NCBI GenBank assembly: GCA_014208095.1
Contig: JACHMT010000005.1
Span: forward strand, 124,001 to 188,000
DNA: 64,000 nt
Direction: 5' to 3'
DNA from: Actinospineispora eucalypti
GTDB taxonomy: Bacteria > Actinomycetota > Actinomycetes > Mycobacteriales > Pseudonocardiaceae
The position numbers and the translations under genes are program-made. Position 1 is the first letter of the stretch. Every line of letters starts with the position of its first letter. The notes under the pieces were generated by a model. The model ran no database searches. It saw nothing but the letters and a program-made list of their open reading frames with translations, and had not been told where the DNA came from. This document shows, one piece after another, positions 33,321-42,258 of the stretch.

Positions 33321-33425
33321 TCACATGTTGGTCATCAACACGTACAGACCGGCCAGGAACACCAGCAGCAGCAATAGGAACCCCACAAACCTGGCGGTGG
33401 CTACCGCGCCCGCACCGAGCCTCAC
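33321..33425 (-). CDS. possible 34-residue single-helix membrane peptide
   Basis: On the minus strand a GTG-started frame encodes VRLGAGAVATARFVGFLLLL followed by a further hydrophobic run and the end MTNM. It is one clean transmembrane helix with a basic N-terminus, which is unusual for noise in this composition. There is no convincing ribosome site. It ends 1 bp from the response-regulator remnant. Confidence 0.35.
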   Translation of the reverse strand: MRLGAGAVATARFVGFLLLLLVFLAGLYVLMTNM

Positions 33426-33816
33426 CGGCCCGAGTATGACGGCGGCCGGGCGGGTGTGGCAGCCGCCGAGTCGGGGATGACGTGCGCATCCGCATCGCGG
33501 ACGCCACCGCGGCGCCGTTCCTGATCGGCATCAGCCGCCGCCGAGGCGCTCTACGGCACCGTGGCGCCGGGCTCGTTCTCCCTGTTCACCATCGGCATGT
33601 TCCCGCGAGGTGCTCAGCGAGCACGGGCCCGGGTGCTGTCGTTCATGGCCACCGGCTCCTTCGACGGCGAGGTGGCCGGCATCAACGATGGGCAACGGGC
33701 CGAGGAGCAGCGGTTCGGTCGGCGCGGTCGAGGCGCGCCGAAGGGTGACGTGCCTTCCCGCGCGCATGCTCGCCTCTTACCGGGGTAGCTGACTGCAGTG
33801 AGGAAGGGAGTTGTCG
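33426..33816. other. degenerate stretch without an intact gene
   Basis: About 390 bases. Pieces such as GTVAPGSFSLFTIGMFP (plus strand, near 33555-33605) look protein-like but change frame within a few dozen codons. I do not recognise the family. Together with the neighbouring remnants it looks like eroded coding DNA. Confidence 0.4.
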
Positions 33817-34149
33817 ATGCCCCAACAGGCTTGGAGTGACAAACGGGAACGGCAGTACGAGCATGTGAAGGACTCCGCGAAGGAACGCGGTGCGTCCGCC
33901 GGCCGGGCGGAGGAGATCGCCGCCCGCACGGTGAACAAGAACCGGGCCCGGTCGGGGGAGTCCAGGCAGGCCAGTCGCACCTCGACCCAGGATGCCTCCC
34001 CCCAGCACCGAGGTGGAAAGCGCTCGCACACCGGGAGCAAGGGCCGTACCAAGGAGCAGCTCTACCAGGATGCGAAGCGCAAAGGCGTGAAGGGCCGTTC
34101 GAAGATGACCAAGTCCCAGCTGGAACACGCCGTCGGCGCCCAGCGCTGA
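33817..34149 (+). CDS. small basic protein with Rho_N-like C-terminus
   Basis: A 110-residue, very basic protein. MPQQAWSDKRERQYEHVKDS and EEIAARTVNKNRARSGES are typical of a widespread actinobacterial family often labelled plasmid stabilisation protein; KEQLYQDAKRKGVKGRSKMT with SQLEHAV is a Rho N-terminal-like helix-extended-helix fold that can bind nucleic acid. AGGAAGGGAG lies before the ATG. The real function is not known. Confidence 0.8.
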   Translation: MPQQAWSDKRERQYEHVKDSAKERGASAGRAEEIAARTVNKNRARSGESRQASRTSTQDASPQHRGGKRSHTGSKGRTKEQLYQDAKRKGVKGRSKMTKSQLEHAVGAQR

Positions 34150-34297
34150 TCTGGTAAATCACGGGCCGCTACCTCGACGCGGCCGGGCTGGCCGAAGGGC
34201 CTTCCTGGCCGCCGAGGTCAACCGGCGCTGGTGGCGAACTTGTCGAACCGGGACAACGCCGGCTCCGGCGGTGCCTCCGGCTCGCTTGGTCGATCGG

Positions 34298-35443
34298 CTA
34301 GCCGCTGTGGACGGATCCATGTGGGGAGTTGGGGTCGATGGTGCGGCTGATCGCTCGGCTCACGATGTCTTCCAGCCGGCCGGCCTGCCGGTAGTCCGCG
34401 CGCTGTATCTGGGCGCCGTTGCCCCGCTCGAGCAACTCGGAGGTCAGTTCCTTGGCCAGGTGTTGGTCGCCGCTGGCCGCCAGCGCGTCTCCGGTGTGTT
34501 CCAGCAGCGCGGCGACCACCTCGCCGGCGGGCGCGGGCCGCCAGGTGCGGGGATCAACGAGTTCGTCGTCCAGACCCGAGCGGCTGGCCCGCCAGGAGGC
34601 CAGCTTGAGCAGCTCCACCCGGGCCTCGGGTGGCGGGTCGCCGGCGCGCCAGGACCGGGCGGCGGTGTCCACCAGGCCCCTCGACAACAGGGCCAACAGG
34701 ACCGCGTCCGAGGTGTTCGTGCACACGTCGGCCACCCGGATCTCCACCGTCGGGTACTTGTTCGACCAGCGCGCCTCGAAGTAGATCATTCCGTCGTCCA
34801 GGATGGTCTTCGTGGCGGTCATCGCCTCGACCGTGGCCCGGTACGCCTCCGGCGAACCGAACGGGCCGGTCGGCCCACCCGAGGGCCAGCGCGGCCAGAC
34901 CTGGGCGCGGTAGCTGGCGTAGCGCGAGTCATCGCCACGCCAGAACGGCGAGTTCGCCGACAGCGCCAGCAGCACGCTCAGCCACGGCCGGATCCGGTCG
35001 AGCACCCCGATCGCTTCCTCGTCCGAGTCGATCCCGACGTGCACATGACAACCGCAGGTCAACTGCTCCTGCGCCGTCATCCCGAACCGGTCGGCGATGC
35101 GCCGGTAGCGGGGGTCGGGAAACACCTCGGTGCTCACCGACATCGGCGAGGTGCCCAGCGCCACCAGCGCGGCGCCGGCCTGCTGTGCCCGCTCGGCGGC
35201 GTTGCGCCGGGCCTGCCCGAGCTCGGTGAACAACTCCTCCGGGCTGGTACAGGGGTTGGTGGCGGTCTCGATCTGCTGACGTTGCAGCTCCGACTCCACG
35301 TCCGGCAGATCCCGCTCCGCCGACTCGTCGGCCTCGGCGTCCAGCAGCGCGGCGGCAACCGCCCTCGGCCGCCCGTCCTCAGGACCAACCAGAAGGAACT
35401 CTTCCTCAACGCCGATCGTGCGAAGCGCCACCACGCCACCCAT
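34298..35443 (-). CDS. GCS2/YbdK-type carboxylate-amine ligase
   Basis: A 381-residue enzyme of the glutamate-cysteine ligase 2 family (YbdK), ATP-dependent carboxylate-amine ligases forming gamma-glutamyl-type bonds. TIGVEEEFLLVGPEDGRPR opens the ATP-grasp-like fold, IETATNPCTSPEELF follows, LTCGCHVHVGIDSDEEAIG carries the His cluster, and KYPTVEIRVADVCTNTSDAV the C-terminal active-site strand. The substrate is not certain; some homologues have weak glutamate-cysteine ligase activity. Stand-alone on the minus strand, divergent from the patatin gene. Confidence 0.88.
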   Translation of the reverse strand: MGGVVALRTIGVEEEFLLVGPEDGRPRAVAAALLDAEADESAERDLPDVESELQRQQIETATNPCTSPEELFTELGQARRNAAERAQQAGAALVALGTSPMSVSTEVFPDPRYRRIADRFGMTAQEQLTCGCHVHVGIDSDEEAIGVLDRIRPWLSVLLALSANSPFWRGDDSRYASYRAQVWPRWPSGGPTGPFGSPEAYRATVEAMTATKTILDDGMIYFEARWSNKYPTVEIRVADVCTNTSDAVLLALLSRGLVDTAARSWRAGDPPPEARVELLKLASWRASRSGLDDELVDPRTWRPAPAGEVVAALLEHTGDALAASGDQHLAKELTSELLERGNGAQIQRADYRQAGRLEDIVSRAISRTIDPNSPHGSVHSG

Positions 35444-35565
35444 TCCGCCAACGACGGGTTCGAAAAATGGCGTTACCCCGGCCGTCCGGGGCTAAACCGG
35501 CACGACGGGCTTTGTCCGATTGAACGCCGGGTTTGTGCTCGGTTACGCCGGGTAGCTGAAAGCGT

Positions 35566-36486
35566 ATGAACAAGAGGCGGCGGGGGCTGGTGCTGGGGGC
35601 CGGGGGATATCTCGGCGCGGCGTGGTCGGTCGGCGCGTTGTCGGCGATGCGGGACGTGCTGGGTTGGGAGCTCGGCGAGGCGGACCTGGTGGTCGGTACG
35701 TCAGCCGGAGCCGTGCTGGCGGCCCTGCTGCGCGCGGGCAAGTCGGTGCGCGAGCTGTGCGGGGAGCGCGCGGCGTTCGACCTGGCCGAGCAGCCGTGCT
35801 GGCCGGGCGCCCCGAGCTTCGGGGTGGGGTCCAAGCCACTGGCCTGGCGGGCGGTGTGCCCGCCGTGGTCGGTCTCGCCGTTCGCGGTGTGCGCCGCCCT
35901 GCTGCCGAGGGGCCGAGGGTCGCTGGCCTCGGTGGGCAGCCTGGTGGGGCGCGCCCGCCCGGGGCCGCGTTGGCCGGCCAACACCTGGACGGTGGCGATG
36001 AACTACGACACCGGCTCGCGGACGGTGTTCGGCCGCCCGGAAGGTCCCCGCTCGTCGCTGGCCCGCGCGGTGATGGCCTCCTGCGCGGTGCCGGTCTGGT
36101 ACGCGCCGGTGCGGGTGCGCGGGGTGCCGTACGTGGACGGCGCGGTCTGTTCGCCGTGCAACGCGGACCTGCTCGCCGGGGAGGCGTTGGACGAGGTGTA
36201 CGTGCTGGCCCCGATGGCCTCCCGGCACCTCGACCGGCCGGCCGGCGCGCTGGCCCGGCTGGAGCGGCTGTGGCGGCGGGTGGTCACCCGCCGCACGCTG
36301 CGTGAGGTGGCCCGGCTCCAGGAGGGCGGCGCCCGTGTTCACCTGCTGACCCCGAACGCCGAGGATCTCGAGCTGATGGGTGCGAACATGATGGACGGCA
36401 CCCGCCGCCACGACGTGCTGCAACTGGCCCGGGAGACGGTGTCCCGTGCGCTGCGTTCGGCACGGCGCCGGCTGGCGGCCGCCTGA
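35566..36486 (+). CDS. patatin-like phospholipase
   Basis: A 306-residue patatin-fold lipid hydrolase. LVLGAGGYLGAAWSVGAL forms the oxyanion-hole glycine-rich start, VVGTSAGAVLAALLRAG holds the catalytic Ser (G-x-S-x-G), and VPYVDGAVCSPCNADLL supplies the dyad Asp in the DGA motif. No signal peptide is seen, so it is likely cytoplasmic or membrane-peripheral. A decayed DUF2795 fragment follows directly. Confidence 0.88.
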   Translation: MNKRRRGLVLGAGGYLGAAWSVGALSAMRDVLGWELGEADLVVGTSAGAVLAALLRAGKSVRELCGERAAFDLAEQPCWPGAPSFGVGSKPLAWRAVCPPWSVSPFAVCAALLPRGRGSLASVGSLVGRARPGPRWPANTWTVAMNYDTGSRTVFGRPEGPRSSLARAVMASCAVPVWYAPVRVRGVPYVDGAVCSPCNADLLAGEALDEVYVLAPMASRHLDRPAGALARLERLWRRVVTRRTLREVARLQEGGARVHLLTPNAEDLELMGANMMDGTRRHDVLQLARETVSRALRSARRRLAAA

Positions 36487-36494
36487 CCACCAGG

Positions 36495-36598
36495 GTCCTT
36501 GCCGACCCTCGGTATTCGGCCGAGCGCTGGCGGGTGATCGCCGAGGCGCAGCAGCTCGGACTGCATCACCCGCCTGATGCGGCTGCCGGGCGCCCTTG
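36495..36598 (+). pseudogene. frameshifted DUF2795 fragment
   Basis: VLADPRYSAERWRVIAEAQQ is encoded from 36495 and closely matches the intact DUF2795 gene at 12340-12597 (VLADLRYPAERWRVIAEAQH). About 60 bases on, the similarity continues in another frame as CITRLMRLPG. The N-terminus and C-terminus are absent. It overlaps the 3' end of the convergent membrane-subunit gene. Confidence 0.7.
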
Positions 36599-37528
36599 AG
36601 CCTGGGATCTCTGGGTGGCCAGCCGTTCGCGCTGGGGCAGGACGGTGTATTTCGGGTCCTCGGCGGACGCTACGCCGGCCCGGAACAGCCCGATCCGGGT
36701 GAGGCAGGATGCGCCGAGCAAGGCGAGGCCGGACAACGCGTGGGCGAACCGACGGCCTCGGCCCAGGTGCGCGCCGGCCACCCCGGCGACGGACAGTCCG
36801 GTGGCCGCGCGCAGGCAGCGGCCGGCCGGGCCGTCCCGGTAGCACTCGGCGACCGTCCCGGCCCGGTGGCGCATCAGTTCGAGCGCGGCCAGCTCGCCGG
36901 CCACCCCGGCGGTGGCCAGCACCCGCGCCGGGCCCGCCTGCCCGGCCGGGGCACCGAGCAGCCCGAGCCCGCCGGCGGCGGTCGCGGCCGAACCGGCGAA
37001 CAGGTAGGGCATCTCCCGGTATCCGGTGTGCCAGGCCGGCACGGCGGTGTCGCTGATCAGCACCCCGGTGTAGCTGGCCACCGCGGGCCCCAGCGCCGCC
37101 GCGCCGGCCGTCGCGGCGGCACCGATCCGGGGCAGCTTCCCGGTTAGGTCGCTGGCCGCGGCGGCGCCGGCCAGCGGGACGTACCCGGCGAGCAGCCACG
37201 AGCCGACGCTCATCGGGGAGGTGGGTTTGCACACCCGCAGCATGTTCAGGAACCGGGCCGGCCGGCCCAGGTCGTGCACCAGGGCGACCAGGGACAACCC
37301 GGCGGCGCCCGCGGCCCCGAGCTTGGCCACCCGCGCGAGGCGGTCCAGCCGGGTCGCGTGCGCACCCGCGCCGAGCAGCGAGGACGCCCCGGCCAGCCCG
37401 CCGAGGAACAGGTATCCGGCGATGTCGGTGGTGCGCCAGGTCGGCGGGTTCAGCACCGGCCGGCCGTAGTAGGAGCCGAACTCGGCCTCGGGCACCACCG
37501 GCCGTTCACCGTTCCGCCGGGGGCTCAT
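36566..37528 (-). CDS. NrfD/PsrC-like membrane subunit of formate dehydrogenase
   Basis: A 320-residue polytopic protein with about eight hydrophobic helices, including DIAGYLFLGGLAGASSLLGA, ALVHDLGRPARFLNMLRV (conserved quinone-side loop) and VASYTGVLISDTAVPAW. It is an NrfD-type quinone-interacting anchor rather than a haem-b FdnI type. The ATG overlaps the stop of the iron-sulfur gene (ATGA). Its C-terminal end runs into the DUF2795 remnant, so the last residues may be newly acquired. Confidence 0.85.
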   Translation of the reverse strand: MSPRRNGERPVVPEAEFGSYYGRPVLNPPTWRTTDIAGYLFLGGLAGASSLLGAGAHATRLDRLARVAKLGAAGAAGLSLVALVHDLGRPARFLNMLRVCKPTSPMSVGSWLLAGYVPLAGAAAASDLTGKLPRIGAAATAGAAALGPAVASYTGVLISDTAVPAWHTGYREMPYLFAGSAATAAGGLGLLGAPAGQAGPARVLATAGVAGELAALELMRHRAGTVAECYRDGPAGRCLRAATGLSVAGVAGAHLGRGRRFAHALSGLALLGASCLTRIGLFRAGVASAEDPKYTVLPQRERLATQRSQAQGRPAAASGG

Positions 37529-38331
37529 CGCGCGGCCCCCTTCCGGCCGAGCAGGAAGCTGGCCAGGGTGCCGCCGACCAGGCCGAGGGCGGCCATGCCG
37601 GCGTGCCGCCACATCGACGGCAGGTCGCGGGTGGTCACCACCGGGTCCGGCGGCAGCCCGTACACCTCGGGCTGGTCCAGCAGCAGGAAGAACGCGCCGT
37701 CCCCGCCGACGCCGTCGTCCGGATCCCGCCCGTACAGCCGGGCCTCCTCGACGCCGGCATCGCGCAGGTCGGCCAGCCGCCGGTCGGCGCGTTCGTGCAG
37801 CTCGTCCAGCGGGCCGAACTGGATCGAGTCGGTGGGGCAGGCCTTCGCGCAGGCCGGTTCCATCCCGTCGCCCAGCCGGTCGTAGCACATCGTGCACTTC
37901 CAGGCCCGGCCGTCCTCCTTGCGCTGGTCGATCACGCCGTACGGGCAGGCCGGGATGCAGTAGCCGCAGCCGTTGCAGATGTCCTCCTGCACCACCACGG
38001 TGCCGTACTCGGTGCGGAACAGCGAACCGGTCGGGCAGACGTCCAGGCAGGCCGCGTGCGTGCAGTGCTTGCAGACGTCCGAGGACATCAGCCAGCGGGT
38101 GTCGCCGGAGGGCACGCGCTGCTCGATGAACGCCACGTGCCGCCAGGTGTTCGCGCCGAGGGTGCCGGTGTTGTCCATGGACATGCCGGTGAAGTCCAGG
38201 ACATCGGTGGCCGGTACCCCGTTCCATTCCTTGCACGCCACCTCGCAGGCCTTGCAGCCGATGCAGACCGACGTGTCGGTGAAGAACCCGACCCTCGGGT
38301 CGGGCAGGTCCGTGACGTTTCCGATGGTCAT
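37525..38331 (-). CDS. fdhB: formate dehydrogenase iron-sulfur subunit
   Basis: A 268-residue subunit carrying four [4Fe-4S] clusters: SVCIGCKACEVACKEWNG, DVCKHCTHAACLDVCPTG, DICNGCGYCIPACPYGV, and KCTMCYDRLGDGMEPACAKACPTD. It relays electrons from the molybdenum/tungsten subunit to the membrane. A C-terminal hydrophobic helix (GMAALGLVGGTLASFLLG) anchors it. ATG overlaps the fdhA stop by 4 bp and its stop overlaps the next ATG, forming one operon. Confidence 0.93.
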   Translation of the reverse strand: MTIGNVTDLPDPRVGFFTDTSVCIGCKACEVACKEWNGVPATDVLDFTGMSMDNTGTLGANTWRHVAFIEQRVPSGDTRWLMSSDVCKHCTHAACLDVCPTGSLFRTEYGTVVVQEDICNGCGYCIPACPYGVIDQRKEDGRAWKCTMCYDRLGDGMEPACAKACPTDSIQFGPLDELHERADRRLADLRDAGVEEARLYGRDPDDGVGGDGAFFLLLDQPEVYGLPPDPVVTTRDLPSMWRHAGMAALGLVGGTLASFLLGRKGAAR

Positions 38332-41300
38332 TCCGGTCCTCCGTTGCGCTCGAACAGCTCGGCGCGGCGTTGGTAGGCGGCGACCAGCCGATCCCGGTCG
38401 GCCCCGCGCGGGCGCCGGCCGGGGCGGATGTCACAGGCCAGCGCCTTGGTCTCCATGATGTGCGCGTTCGGGTCCAGCACCATGTGGGTCAGCTCGTTGG
38501 CCGCGTCGCCCGTGGCCAGCCCGTTCTGCCCCCAGTGGTAGGGCAGCCCGACCTGGTGCACCATCCGCCCGCCGACCCGCAGCGAGCGGATCCGCCCGGT
38601 GACCATCACCCGCGCCTCGATCGCGCCGCGCGCGCTGACGACGGTCGCCCACCCCGCGTGCTCCAGGCCCCGCTCGGCGGCCAGCTCCGGGGAGACCTCG
38701 CAGAAGAACTCCGGTGCCAGCTCGGCCAGGTAGGGCTGCCAGCGGCTCATCCCGCCGGCGGTGTGGTGCTCGGCGATCCGGTAGGTGGTCGCCACGTACG
38801 GGTAGACCGGCGAACCGAACGGCGCCAGCCGGTCGTGCCGGTGGCCGGGCGCGCTGACCTGCCGGATCGGGTTGCGCTGCTGCCGGTACAGCGGGTTGCG
38901 CACCGGCGACTCGGTCGGCTCGTAGTGGGTGGGCAGCGGGCCGTCCACCAGACCGGCCGGCGCGAACAGCCACGCCTTGCCGTCGCCCTGCATGATGAAC
39001 GGGTCGTCCCCGCCGAGCGCCTCGGCGCCCTGGGCGTCCTCGGGCGGCCGGTGGTGCGGCGCGGTCGTGGGCGGGAAGTCCGGGATGTCCGGTCCGGTCC
39101 ACCGGCCCTCGTCGGCGTCCCAGCGCAGCAACGCCTTGCGCTCGCTCCACGGCTTGCCGTCCGGGTCGGCGGACGCGCGGTTGTAGAGGATTCGGCGGTT
39201 CGCCGGCCAGGCCCAGCCCCAGTCCGGGGCGATCCAGCTCTGCTCGCCACCCGGCCGGCGGCGGGCCGCCTGGTTGACCCCGTCGGCGTACACGCCGCAG
39301 TAGATCCAGCAGCCGCAGCTGGTCGAGCCGTCGCCCTTCAGCTCCAGGTAGGAGGACAGCGGCTGGCCGTCCGCGTCGCAGCCGTTGATCTCGGCCAGCA
39401 CCGACTCGGCGCTCGGTTCCTCCAGCCGGCCGTGCGTGGGGTAGTCCCAGGTCAGGTCCAACAGCGGGTGGTCCATTTCGTCGGTGCTGGCGGCCAGCTT
39501 GGCCCGGATCCGCCGACCCAGGTGGTACATGAACCACAGCTCGCTGCGCACGTCGCCGGCCGGCTCCACCGCCGCGTGGTGCCACTGCAGCAGCCGCTGA
39601 GTGTTGGTGAAGCTGCCGTCCTTCTCGGTGTGCGCGGCGGCCGGCAGGAAGAACACCTCGGTGCCGATGTCCTCGGTGCGCATCTCCCCGGACTCGATCT
39701 CCGGGCCGTCCTTCCACCAGGTGGCGCTCTCGATCAGTGAGAAGTCCCGCACCACCAGCCAGTCCAGGTTGGCCATGCCCCGCCGCTGCATGCCCGCGTT
39801 GGACGTGCCCACCGCCGGGTTCTCGCCCAGCACGAAGTAGCCCGTGCACTCGCCGGCCAGCTGGGCCAGCACCGTCTCGTAGTTGCTGTGGCTGCCGGTG
39901 AGCCGGGGCAGGTAGTCGAAGCGGTAGTCGTTGTCCTCGGTGGCGGCGTCGCCCCAGTACGCCTTCAACAGGCTCACCGTGTACGACCGCATCTCCGCCC
40001 AGAAGCCCTTGGCGGTGCGTTCCGCCTCGACGAAGCTCTCCAGGTCGTCCGCGCGGTGCGCGTGCGGCATCGGGATGTAGCCGGGCAGCAGGTCGAACAA
40101 CGTCGGGATGTCCGTGGAGCCCTGGATGGACGCGTGCCCGCGCAGGGCCAGGATCCCGCCACCGGGCCGGCCGATGTTCCCCAGGAGGGTCTGCAGGATC
40201 GACGCCGCCCGGATGTACTGCACGCCGGTGGTGTGCTGGGTCCAGCCGACCGAGTAGACGAAGGCGCTGGTCCGCTCGCGGCCGGAGTTGTCGGCGAGCA
40301 ACTCGCACACCCGCAGGAAGTCCCGCTCCGGCACACCGCAGATGTCCGCCACCGCCTCCGGCGTGTAGCGGGCGTAGTGCCGCTCCAGGATGCGCAGCAC
40401 GCAGTGGGGGTCGGTCATCGACTCGTCCCGGGGCGCGTCCGTCGGCACCGGCGCGCCGCCCGAGCCGTGCGCCTCGCCCCGCGCCGCCTCCCGGACCGGG
40501 GCGTGCCCGTACCGGTCGGAGGCCACCTGCTCCCGCTCGCCGGACGCGGCCTGCACCTCGGTGTCCCGGTAGCTCCAGGAGTGGAAGTCGTAGGTGCGGC
40601 CGTCCTCGTCCAGCCCGGAGAACACGCCGTCCAGGTCCTCGGTGTCCTGGAAGTCCTCGCTGATGATGTTGGCCGCGTTGGTGTAGTGCAGCACGTAGTC
40701 CCGGAAGTACCGGTCGTGCCGCAGCACGTAGTTGATGATCCCGCCGAGGAACGCGATGTCGGTGCCGGCCCGCAGCGGCACGTGCCGGTCGGCCAGCGCG
40801 CTGGTCCGGGTGAACCGGGGATCGATGTGCACGATCTTCGCCCCGCGCGCCTTGGCCTCGACGATCCACTGGAAGGCCACAGGATGGCACTCGGCCATGT
40901 TGGAGCCCTGGATCACGATGCAGTCCGAATTGCGGAGGTCGGCGGGGAAGGTGGTCGCCCCGCCGCGACCGAAGCTGGTCCCCAGACCGGGGACCGTGGC
41001 GGAGTGTCAAATGCGCGCCTGGTTCTCGATCTGGATCGCGCCCAGCGCGGTGAACAGCTTCTTGATCAGGTAGTTCTCCTCGTTGTCCAGCGTGGCGCCG
41101 CCCATGCTGGCGAAACCCAGGGTGCGCCGGGTGCGCCGGCCGTCCACCTCCCACTGCCAGCCCTTGCGCCGCGACTCGATGACCCGGTCGGCGATCATGT
41201 CCATCGCCGTGTCCAGGTCCAGGTCCTCCCAGTCCGTGCCGTACGGGCGCCGGTAGCGCACCCGTTGCTCCCGCGCGGGACCGGTGGTCAGCTGCAGGCT

Positions 41301-41573
41301 CGACGAGCCGCGCGGGCACAGCCGGCCCCGGCTCACCGGGGAGTCCGGGTCGCCCTCGATCTGGATCACCTGTCCGTCGCGGCGGTACACGTTCTGCCCG
41401 CAGCCCACCGCGCAGAACGGGCACACCGACTTCACCACCTCGTCGGCGTTCCGGGTGCGCGGTTCCAGCCGCCGGGAACGCTCGCTCTGGGCGGCCGCGC
41501 CGAGGCCCAGCCGGTCCGAGCCGGTCAGCTGCCGCAGCACCGGCCAGGACCCGATCCACTCCACTGCCCGCAT
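38328..41573 (-). CDS. fdhA: selenocysteine-containing formate dehydrogenase, catalytic subunit
   Basis: A ~1081-residue molybdopterin oxidoreductase read through an in-frame TGA at 41007-41009. The N-terminal part has SVCPFCAVGCGQNVY with GRLCPRG for the [4Fe-4S] cluster. Around the TGA the protein reads NQARI-Sec-HSATVPGLG, then TSFGRGGATTFPADLRNSD, which lines up with the E. coli FdnG context NQARV-Sec-HGPTV. Sec falls at residue 189 from the ATG at 41571-41573; the following His is the usual catalytic partner. A SECIS hairpin starts 11 nt after the TGA. There is no twin-arginine signal, so the enzyme should face the cytoplasm. Without recoding the gene would be split into two frames (41630-41007 and 40916-38328). 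Confidence 0.93.
40977..40995 (-). promoter_or_regulatory. bacterial SECIS element for fdhA
   Basis: Directly downstream of the TGA, the coding strand contains GGTCCCC, loop GGTCT, GGGGACC: a perfect 7-bp stem with a pentaloop starting 19 nt after the codon. The GGUCU loop equals the key apical loop of E. coli fdhF/fdnG SECIS hairpins recognised by SelB. Confidence 0.9.
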
Positions 41574-41659
41574 GATCCGCCGGTACCCCCGGCCCGGCCC
41601 GGAAAACATCACTCTGGTGGCTCGTGGCACCCGGAGGGCTGTCCGAGTCGTCCGACCTA

Positions 41660-41672
41660 CTATACGGTGTAG
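41660..41672. promoter_or_regulatory. possible TetR operator at the fdhA/TetR divergent region
   Basis: CTATAC-G-GTGTAG is an 11-of-12 symmetric dyad 4 bp before the GTG of the frameshifted TetR gene and about 85 bp upstream of fdhA. Its AT-rich centre and position suit autoregulation. Confidence 0.4.
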
Positions 41673-41675
41673 ATC

Positions 41676-42258
41676 GTGAGTGGAGAGGGCACCGCGAGCC
41701 GGATCGCGTCGGCGGCGCGGTCGATCCTGCTGTCAGAAGGCGTCGCGGCGGGTGAGCATGCGGCGGGTCGCCGATGCGGTCGGTATCACTCCGATGGCCA
41801 TCTACACGCACTATCCGGGCCGAGACGCATTGCTGCGCGCGCTGGCCGACGCCGCGTTCGCCGAGCTGGCGTCCAAGTGGGCGCGCCCGTCGACCGACGG
41901 CGACTGGGCAAGCGAGATCCAAGATCTCCTGACCAGTTTCCTGGACTTCGCGCTGGGTGAGCCGCACCTGTTCGGTTTCCTGTTCGTCGAGATGTGGGAA
42001 CAGGGCCGACGATTTCCCACTGACTTCGCCGAAGGCGGTTCGGCGACGTTTGTGCAGGTCGTCGAACTGGTCGAGCGTGGCATGCGGCAGGGCGCGCTGC
42101 GTGCCGACGACGCGGCCGAGGTGGCGTTGTCCCTGACCGCGCATACCCAACGACTTGTACAGCTCTACCTTTCCGGCGCGATCGACTTGCCCGAGTCCGA
42201 GTTCCGTGCGTTGTGCACCCGAGCTACCGGAAGGATCCTCGATGGTCTCCGAGCGTAG
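41676..42258 (+). pseudogene. TetR regulator interrupted by a one-base frameshift
   Basis: From the GTG at 41676 the frame gives a proper TetR start, GTASRIASAARSILLSEGVA, and then loses similarity. From about 41750 the +1 frame continues exactly where the family would: VSMRRVADAVGITPMAIYTH (helix-turn-helix), YPGRDALLRALAD and a full ligand domain to the stop at 42258. Removing one G from GCGGGTG near 41750 restores one 193-codon gene. It could be a real mutation, a sequencing error, or internal initiation at the ATG 41758, which would lack helix 1. The hydrolase gene overlaps its end. Confidence 0.8.

Noticed and set aside
41007..41009. TGA read as a real stop giving two separate formate dehydrogenase genes
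   Set aside because: The codon lies at the conserved Sec position, both sides are in the same frame, and a SECIS stem-loop follows at the right distance.
38431..42150. 1239-codon open frame on the minus strand through the formate dehydrogenase gene
   Set aside because: It is in a different frame from the iron-sulfur and molybdopterin motifs and runs into the TetR gene; composition is that of a shadow frame.
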